Below are positions 5,164 to 10,660 of a stretch of 10,660 nt of DNA, in pieces. Numbering within the stretch: the stretch's first letter is position 1; every line of letters begins with the position of its first letter. Source of the stretch: Minisyncoccota bacterium (GTDB lineage: Bacteria; Patescibacteriota; Minisyncoccia; Minisyncoccales; GWA2-38-27). Position numbers and translations under genes: made by a program. The notes beneath the pieces were generated by a model. It had not been told where the DNA came from and did not search any database. It saw only the letters and a program-made list of their open reading frames with translations. The stretch covers positions 1 through 10,660 of the forward strand of contig JAQUNM010000016.1 of NCBI GenBank assembly GCA_028717605.1. The letters run 5' to 3'.

Positions 5164-6124
5164 GTTTTTTGATTTCTTTAATAGTCTCTGGGTTTTCTTT
5201 TAAAAAAGCCTTGGCTCCTTCCATGCCTTGGCCTATTTTTTGATTATTAAAGCTAAACCAAGAACCTGATTTTTTAACAATACCAAGCTTTAAAGCAATA
5301 TTTAACAAATCAGCTGTATAAGAAATCCCTTCGTCATAATAAATATCAAATTCAGTTGTTTTAAAGGGAGGAGCTACTTTATTTTTTACTATCTTAGCTT
5401 TTATTCTATTGCCAATAATATTCTCTCCCTGTTTAATTTGGGCAATTCTTCTTAGGTCAATTCTAACTGAAGAATAAAATTTCAGAGCCAAACCACCTGA
5501 GGTTGTTTCTGGATTGCCCCAAGTTACTCCTATTTTCATTCTTATTTGATTTAGAAAAATTACGCAGGTTTTGGTTTTAGAAATAATACCAGAAAGTTTT
5601 CTCAAAGTAGAAGACATTAATCTAGCTTGTAATCCTATTTGAAATTCTCCTATCTCTCCAGCAATCTCCTGTTTCGGCAACAAAGCAGCTACAGAATCAA
5701 TAACAATAACATCAACTTCTCCGGAACGAACCAATGTTTCTACTATTTGCAAGGCTTGTTCTCCAGAATCTGGCTGAGAAATCAAAAGATCCTTTAGATT
5801 TACTCCTATCTTAGCTGCATAATCAGGGTCTAAAGCATGTTCTACATCAACAAAAGCTCCGATTCCTTTTTTATCTTGAGCTTGTTTTAAAACGTGTAAA
5901 GATAAAGTTGTTTTACCAGATCCCTCAGGCCCAAATATCTCAATGATTCTCCCTCTGGGTAAACCACCTACTCCCAAAGCTTGATCTAAAGAAATAGATC
6001 CAGTAGAAATAGAATCAACCTTAGAAGCTGACTTTTGCTTTAGATCCATTATTGCGTCTTCTCCAAAGCGCTGTCTTATTTCTTGTAAGGCTTCTTCTAG
6101 CCCTTCTTTTTTTTCTTTTTTCAT
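5153..6124 (-). CDS. recA: Recombinase RecA
   Basis: This 323-aa protein is the ATP-dependent strand-exchange protein of homologous recombination. Visible motifs: Walker A GPEGSGKTT (65-73), catalytic E95 in VDVEHALDPDYA, Walker B VIVIDSVAALLP (139-150), L1 region GEIGEFQIGLQARLMS (156-171), NQIR (192-195), and L2 region IGVTWGNPETTSGG (198-211). The C-terminal domain is short, ending KENPETIKEIKKLIL without the acidic tail of E. coli RecA (352 aa). Its ATG overlaps the ftsK TGA (ATGA), so it should be translated from the ftsK message. Its end overlaps rpsR on the other strand by 11 nt. No LexA-type operator is recognisable upstream. Confidence 0.97.
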   Translation of the reverse strand: MKKEKKEGLEEALQEIRQRFGEDAIMDLKQKSASKVDSISTGSISLDQALGVGGLPRGRIIEIFGPEGSGKTTLSLHVLKQAQDKKGIGAFVDVEHALDPDYAAKIGVNLKDLLISQPDSGEQALQIVETLVRSGEVDVIVIDSVAALLPKQEIAGEIGEFQIGLQARLMSSTLRKLSGIISKTKTCVIFLNQIRMKIGVTWGNPETTSGGLALKFYSSVRIDLRRIAQIKQGENIIGNRIKAKIVKNKVAPPFKTTEFDIYYDEGISYTADLLNIALKLGIVKKSGSWFSFNNQKIGQGMEGAKAFLKENPETIKEIKKLIL

Positions 6125-8235
6125 ACTTTTTCCCAGGATTCATCTTCCTGGTCATTATTAATATATATTTCTCTTGCTTTAGCCCCATCAGCTGGACCAA
6201 CTATTCCTCTTTCTTCCATTAGGTCAAGTAATCTAGCTGCTCTAGCATATCCTATCTTAAGCCTTCTTTGGAGTAAAGAGGCAGAAGCTTTTTTAGCCTC
6301 TACAACTACTGTCTTAGCCTCTTCATATAAAGGATCTTCTTCATCGTCATTATTATAAGCATAATCAATATTTTCTTGAGCTGGTTTTTCTAAAGCTTCT
6401 AGGAGCTCGGCTTGTAAACCGTTATGATCTATATTTTTATTTTCAGTTGTAATATAATCTAAAACCCTTCTTATTTCTTTTTCAGCCAAATAAGCAGCTT
6501 GAATTCTTTTAGGTTTAATATGTTCTGAAGAAATATAAAGCATATCTCCTGACCCTAATAATTTTTCTGCTCCCGAAGTATCAATAATGGTCCTAGAATC
6601 AACCTGAGAAGCAACTTTAAAAGCTACCCGAGAAGTAATATTAGCTTTAATTAAACCTGTAATAACCTCTACAGAAGGTCTTTGAGTGGCTACTACTAAA
6701 TGAATTCCAACTGCTCTAGCCATTTGGGCTAACCTAACAATCAAAGCTTCAATATCCTTTCCTCGAGCTGCCATTAAATCAGCTAATTCATCTATTATCA
6801 CGACAATAAAAGGAAGTGGATCTTTCCCCTTTTTAAAAGACTGTTCATTAAAACTATTAATATTCCTTGATTTTGCTTCAGCTAAAACATCAAATCTTCT
6901 TTCCATTTCTTTAACCAACCACTTTAAAGCGTTAATTGTTTGAACTGGACTATAAATAACTGGACATAACAAATGAGGAAGGTTTTGATAAACCGGGAAT
7001 TCCACTCTTTTAGGATCAACAAGAATAAATCTCAAGCTTTGAGGAGAGGCACTTTTAAAAGAATTAGTTGGTTGGTATAAAAGATTTAAAATCAAATTAT
7101 TTAAAAAAATGGTTTTACCAGAACCAGTAGCTCCGGCCACTAACATATGGGGCATTTTTGTTAAATCAACATAAATTGGAAAGCCAGAGACATCTTTTCC
7201 TAAAGCAATAGTTAAACTAAAAGGAAGTTTTTGAAAATTAGGAGTTTCTAACAAATTTCTTAATCTTACTTGAGCTCTAACTTGATTTGGTATCTCAATC
7301 CCAACTAAAGATCTCCCTGGAATAGGAGCTTCTATTCTAATAGGATGGCTAGCTAAAGCTAAAGCTAAATCATTAGCTAAGCCAGTTATTTTTGAAAGTT
7401 TTACCCCTTCTGATGGCTTAAAGGTATACTGAGTAACAGTCGGCCCGATATTCACTTCTGACATTATCACTTCAATATTAAAATCTTGTAAGGTTTTTTT
7501 AATTATTGATGAATTCACCTTAATATCACCACTACTAGGCACTCCTTTTTCAGCTTCTAATAAATCCAGAGGAGGGGGTTCATAAGAAAAAAGTTTTTTC
7601 CCATTAATTGGTTTTTCTTCTAACTTAATTTTTTCTTCTGTTTGTTTTTTTCTTTCTTCAACACCAGAATCAATTTCTTTTTGTCTAAATTTTGGCTTAA
7701 AAATCTTTCTTATAACGCTTTTTTTTAATTTTTCTGGATCTTCAGAAAATACGCTTTCTTCTTCTTTTAATGGTTTGTTAAATTGAAGAAAGGGTTTAAA
7801 AATTAAAAACCCAATTATCAAGATGGTTAAAAAAATAATTCTAGTTGCCCAATCTCCAAAATATTTTAAAAATGGCCAGTTTACTGTATAACCCAGATAA
7901 CCGCCATTTTTTTGTTCAAAATTAATACTACCTAAAATTCCAGAAAAACCAATTAATAATAACAAAAAACCAATTAAAACAGATACAAATATAGGATGTT
8001 CTTTATTAATTTTACTTTTTAAAAAAACCATTCCAGCTAGAAACAAAAATAAAGGAAGCAAAAATATAGTTTTACCAATTAAAAACTGAGAACCAATCAT
8101 AAACCATTTTCCAGCTATTCCAGCTTTTTCAAAAAAACTTAAAATGACTATTAAAGAAAATAAAATAATAACAATTCCCAATATCCATTGTTTTGTTTCA
8201 GGAGAAAGAATTTTTCTTTTTTCTTTTTTAGCCAT
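6121..8235 (-). CDS. ftsK: FtsK/SpoIIIE-family DNA translocase
   Basis: This 704-aa protein is a membrane-anchored motor that moves chromosomal DNA through the closing division septum. N-terminal membrane segments lie at about 16-34, 50-72, 80-102 and 131-150. A charged linker (about 155-215) comes next, and then the alpha domain (about 220-330; PPPLDLLEAEKG at 220-231, IEAPIPGRSLVGIEIPN at 301-317). The RecA-like beta domain has Walker A GATGSGKT (368-375), VDPKRVEFP (406-414), Walker B VVIIDELADLM (478-488) and ATQRPSVEVITGLIKANI (516-533). A winged-helix gamma domain (about 633-693) ends in GARAxxLLDLMEERGIVGPADG-like sequence, implying recognition of polar DNA motifs (KOPS/SRS type). It is compact compared with E. 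coli FtsK (1329 aa). It lies 13 nt after rpoC and overlaps recA by 4 nt. Confidence 0.95.
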   Translation of the reverse strand: MAKKEKRKILSPETKQWILGIVIILFSLIVILSFFEKAGIAGKWFMIGSQFLIGKTIFLLPLFLFLAGMVFLKSKINKEHPIFVSVLIGFLLLLIGFSGILGSINFEQKNGGYLGYTVNWPFLKYFGDWATRIIFLTILIIGFLIFKPFLQFNKPLKEEESVFSEDPEKLKKSVIRKIFKPKFRQKEIDSGVEERKKQTEEKIKLEEKPINGKKLFSYEPPPLDLLEAEKGVPSSGDIKVNSSIIKKTLQDFNIEVIMSEVNIGPTVTQYTFKPSEGVKLSKITGLANDLALALASHPIRIEAPIPGRSLVGIEIPNQVRAQVRLRNLLETPNFQKLPFSLTIALGKDVSGFPIYVDLTKMPHMLVAGATGSGKTIFLNNLILNLLYQPTNSFKSASPQSLRFILVDPKRVEFPVYQNLPHLLCPVIYSPVQTINALKWLVKEMERRFDVLAEAKSRNINSFNEQSFKKGKDPLPFIVVIIDELADLMAARGKDIEALIVRLAQMARAVGIHLVVATQRPSVEVITGLIKANITSRVAFKVASQVDSRTIIDTSGAEKLLGSGDMLYISSEHIKPKRIQAAYLAEKEIRRVLDYITTENKNIDHNGLQAELLEALEKPAQENIDYAYNNDDEEDPLYEEAKTVVVEAKKASASLLQRRLKIGYARAARLLDLMEERGIVGPADGAKAREIYINNDQEDESWEKV
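6133..6151 (-). other. Small hairpin just upstream of the recA start codon
   Basis: On the message strand CCAGGA and TCCTGG can pair (6-bp stem, 7-nt loop), ending 8 nt before the recA ATG and lying inside the last codons of ftsK. Four of six pairs are G:C, which stands out in this AT-rich region. No U-tract follows, so it is not an intrinsic terminator. It could affect recA initiation from the shared message, or be coincidental. Confidence 0.35.
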
Positions 8236-8242
8236 TTTCTAT

Positions 8243-8271
8243 ATTATACTATTTTTTAAAACCAGTGCCAA
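8243..8271 (-). promoter_or_regulatory. Predicted sigma70 promoter for ftsK-recA (leaderless), overlapping the end of rpoC
   Basis: On the minus strand: -35 TTGGCA (8271-8266, 5 of 6), a 17-bp spacer, and a perfect -10 TATAAT (8248-8243). The -35 lies within the last codons of rpoC, and the rpoC TAG (8251-8249) directly abuts the -10. The -10 ends 7 nt before the ftsK ATG at 8235, so the predicted transcript begins at the start codon. Read-through from rpoC may also contribute, since no terminator is seen. Confidence 0.62.
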
Positions 8272-10660
8272 TTGGAACTATTTTCCCAATAATGATATTC
8301 TCTTTTGGTCCTAATAATCTATCTTCTTTTCCTTCTAAAGAGGCTTTTATCAAAACTCGAGAAGTTTCTTGAAAAGAAGCAGCTGATAAAAAAGAATCAG
8401 TACTCAAGGATACTCTTGTGATTCCCAACAAAACAGGAGAAAACTTAATAAGTTGTTTCTTTTCCTTCTTTAAGATATCATTTTCTTCTAAGATTCTGGC
8501 TAGTTCAACAACTTCGCCTGGAACAAAAAGACTATCTCCAGATTCTTTTATTTTAACTCGAGAAAACATTTTTCTCACTATAATTTCGATGTGTTTGTCG
8601 TGAATACTAACTCCTTGAGAAGCATATATTCTTTGAATTTCTTGAATAATATATCTTTGTGTTTCTTCTTTAGAATGAAGCTTATAATGTTCTTTTAAGT
8701 CAAAATTACCCTCGGAAAGTTGCTGGCCCTTTTCTATTTTGTCTCCTTTTTTAACCATTATAACTGATTGTAAAGAAGCGTGGTAATTAACGATTACCTT
8801 GTTGCTTTTAACTTTAATAATATTATCAGAAGTTATTTCTAACACCTGACCATCGGCCTGAGCTATTAATGCCTTTCCTTTTGGTATCCTAGCTTCAAAG
8901 ACTTCTTCTATTCTAGGCAGACCAGTAGTAATGTCAGAAACTCCAGCCACTCCTCCGGTATGAAAAGTTTTCATAGTTAGCTGAGTTCCTGGCTCACCAA
9001 TTGCTTGAGCAGCAATAACTCCAACCGCTGTTCCTAATTCTACTAGTTCGTTTTTTCCTAGATCCCAACCATAACAAGACTGACAAATGCCTCTTTTTGA
9101 CTGACAAGATAAAGGAGAACGAATAATAACTCTTTCTATCTTTTCATCATCAGCTATAATCTTGGCTTCATCCCAACCAATAATCTCACCAGCTTTAACA
9201 ATAATTTTTTGACCAGATTTTATATCTTTTACAGTCATTCTCCCTTTTATTTTATAAATAAACTTTTGATCACTTTCTTCTGCTTCTTTTTTAGAAAGCT
9301 CCCAACCTATTTTATCCTTACAATCTTTTTCTCTGATAACTACATCTTGAGCAACATCAACTAATCTTCTAGTTAAATAGCCAGCAGCAGCTGTTCTCAA
9401 AGCAGTATCAGCTGTTCCTTTTCTAGCACCATGAGTAGAAATAAAATACTCTAAAGGATCAAACCCTTCTTTAAAAGAGCTTTTAATTGGCAATTCAATA
9501 ATTTGACCAGCTGGATTAATTACCAAGCCTTTCATGCCAGCCATTTGAGCTGGTTGACTCCAAGAACCCCTAGCTCCAGAATCAATAATAGTATAAACTG
9601 GCCCAAATTCAGGCAATGTTTTAGGAACTAATTTTTCAATTTCAGCTTTTACGCCAGCCCAAAGTTCAATAACTTTGCTAGTCTTTTCATCTGGGGAAAG
9701 TAAACCTTTTTTAAAATAATTTTCAATATTTTCTACTTCTTTTTCTGCTTTTTGAATTATTTCTTTCTTTTCCTCAGGAACCATTAAATCATCCATACCC
9801 CAACTTACTCCTGAAAGAGTAGCATATTTAAAACCAAGATTTTTAATCCTATCTAAGATATCTTCTCTTTCTTCTTGGCCATATTTCCTTATAACTTCAG
9901 CAAAAATTCTCTCAATTTCTTTAGAGTGCATTAAACTATTAACAAAAGGATAATCTTCGGGCAAAACGCTATTAAACAAAACTCGACCTAAAGAAGTTTC
10001 CACAATCTCATCATTTACTTTTATTTTTATTTTTGCCCTTAAATCTAACTCTCCTAATTCTAAAGCCATTTCAGCCTCGGTTTGACTGGAATATGCTTTA
10101 TTTTCTCCTTTGACGCCAGGCTTTATTTTAGTCAACCAATAAAGGCCTAAAACAATATCTTGGGACGGAGAAACAATAGGATTACCAGTGGCTGGTTTTA
10201 ATAAATTTAAACTAGAAAGCATTATTTCTTTAGCTTCTAGCTGAGCTTCTTCACCTAAAGGAACGTGGACTGACATTTGATCTCCGTCAAAATCAGCATT
10301 AAAAGCCCGACAAACAAAAGGATGTATTCTAATAGCTTCTCCTTCAACAAGAACTGGAACAAAAGCTTGAATACCTAATCTATGAAGAGTAGGAGCTCTG
10401 TTTAAGAGAACAAACTTGTCTTTAACTACTTGTTCTAGTATTGCCCAAACCTCATCTGTTTCTTGTTCAATTAACTTAGAAGCTCCTCTAACGTTATAAG
10501 AAAGTTCTTTTTCTAAAATTTCTTTAATAACAAAAGGCTTAAAAAGTTCTAAAGCCATTTTTTTAGGTAAACCACACTGATGAAGTTTTAGTTCAGGGCC
10601 AACAACAATAACTGATCTTCCAGAATAATCAACTCTTTTACCTAAAAGATTTTGACGAAA
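8249..10660 (-). CDS. rpoC: DNA-directed RNA polymerase beta' subunit, C-terminal part (5' end outside the window)
   Basis: The reading frame is open to the right edge, giving 803 residues; the Met at 10558 is internal, because in-frame sequence before it (RQNLLGKRVDYSGRSVI and beyond) is conserved beta'. The catalytic motif NADFDGDQ, whose three aspartates bind the active-site magnesium, is at fragment residues 121-128. The bridge-helix/trigger-loop region follows (GARGSWSQPAQMAGMKG near 362-378, STHGARKGTADTALRTAAAGY near 408-428). Four cysteines (C447, C519, C526, C529) form the expected C-terminal zinc site, followed by GEPGTQLTMKTFHTGG. The C-terminus is IVPIGTGFKK. No large lineage-specific insertion is evident after the trigger loop. 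The stop is TAG, 13 nt before ftsK. The missing N-terminal part and presumably rpoB lie to the right of the window. Confidence 0.97.
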   Translation of the reverse strand, partial: FRQNLLGKRVDYSGRSVIVVGPELKLHQCGLPKKMALELFKPFVIKEILEKELSYNVRGASKLIEQETDEVWAILEQVVKDKFVLLNRAPTLHRLGIQAFVPVLVEGEAIRIHPFVCRAFNADFDGDQMSVHVPLGEEAQLEAKEIMLSSLNLLKPATGNPIVSPSQDIVLGLYWLTKIKPGVKGENKAYSSQTEAEMALELGELDLRAKIKIKVNDEIVETSLGRVLFNSVLPEDYPFVNSLMHSKEIERIFAEVIRKYGQEEREDILDRIKNLGFKYATLSGVSWGMDDLMVPEEKKEIIQKAEKEVENIENYFKKGLLSPDEKTSKVIELWAGVKAEIEKLVPKTLPEFGPVYTIIDSGARGSWSQPAQMAGMKGLVINPAGQIIELPIKSSFKEGFDPLEYFISTHGARKGTADTALRTAAAGYLTRRLVDVAQDVVIREKDCKDKIGWELSKKEAEESDQKFIYKIKGRMTVKDIKSGQKIIVKAGEIIGWDEAKIIADDEKIERVIIRSPLSCQSKRGICQSCYGWDLGKNELVELGTAVGVIAAQAIGEPGTQLTMKTFHTGGVAGVSDITTGLPRIEEVFEARIPKGKALIAQADGQVLEITSDNIIKVKSNKVIVNYHASLQSVIMVKKGDKIEKGQQLSEGNFDLKEHYKLHSKEETQRYIIQEIQRIYASQGVSIHDKHIEIIVRKMFSRVKIKESGDSLFVPGEVVELARILEENDILKKEKKQLIKFSPVLLGITRVSLSTDSFLSAASFQETSRVLIKASLEGKEDRLLGPKENIIIGKIVPIGTGFKK

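Noticed and set aside
8418..8603. 61-aa plus-strand open frame opposite the rpoC end
   Set aside because: It is antisense to conserved beta' sequence and shows no independent coding signal.
10558..10660. Start of rpoC at the Met at 10558
   Set aside because: In-frame conserved beta' residues continue to the right edge, so this Met is internal.

Overview
The window is strongly AT-rich, gene-dense bacterial chromosome with very short or negative gaps between genes. The gene content and style suggest a Candidate Phyla Radiation (Patescibacteria) bacterium, probably Parcubacteria-like; this is inference from sequence style, not from a marker tree. The supporting points are compact versions of housekeeping proteins (UvrC of 357 aa, RecA of 323 aa, S18 of 64 aa), a cupin-type glucose-6-phosphate isomerase, an anchored family-5 solute-binding protein carrying a peptidoglycan-binding insert, and no rplI after rpsR. 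TGA is used as a stop (uvrC, ftsK), so the UGA-to-glycine code of Gracilibacteria/Absconditabacteria does not apply.

Layout. (1) Positions 1-3035, minus strand: one tight operon read right to left: a YvlD/holin-4-type membrane protein, secG, a membrane-anchored solute-binding protein, a cupin glucose-6-phosphate isomerase, and the first codons of a gene with an RNase J-like N-terminus that leaves the window. Spacings are 4 nt, then overlaps of 1, 10 and 14 nt. (2) Positions 3067-4140, minus strand: a short uvrC. (3) Positions 4165-5163, plus strand: rpsF-ssb-rpsR, divergent from uvrC across only 24 nt. (4) Positions 5153-8235, minus strand: ftsK and recA, joined by an ATGA overlap, with recA running convergently 11 nt into the end of rpsR. 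(5) Positions 8249-10660, minus strand: the C-terminal 803 residues of RNA polymerase beta' (rpoC), entering from the right edge.

The products are mainly core machinery: transcription (rpoC), translation (S6, S18), single-strand DNA handling, recombination and repair (SSB, RecA, UvrC), chromosome translocation (FtsK), protein export (SecG) and central sugar metabolism (Gpi). There are no rRNA or tRNA genes, CRISPR arrays, insertion sequences or prophage modules, and no gene-free stretch longer than 31 bp.

The most notable layer is regulatory. Four sigma70-like promoters can be read directly. Three have a 17-bp spacer and a -10 box ending only 6-9 nt before the start codon, which predicts leaderless mRNAs for the yvlD-like/secG operon, rpsF-ssb-rpsR and ftsK-recA. 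The fourth (uvrC) is an extended -10 lying 1 bp from the rpsF extended -10 on the opposite strand. No start codon in the window has a convincing Shine-Dalgarno sequence. No wholly novel multi-gene system is evident. The other points of interest are the peptidoglycan-binding domain nested inside the solute-binding protein, the reduced UvrC with an altered cysteine cluster, and the convergent overlap of recA and rpsR.
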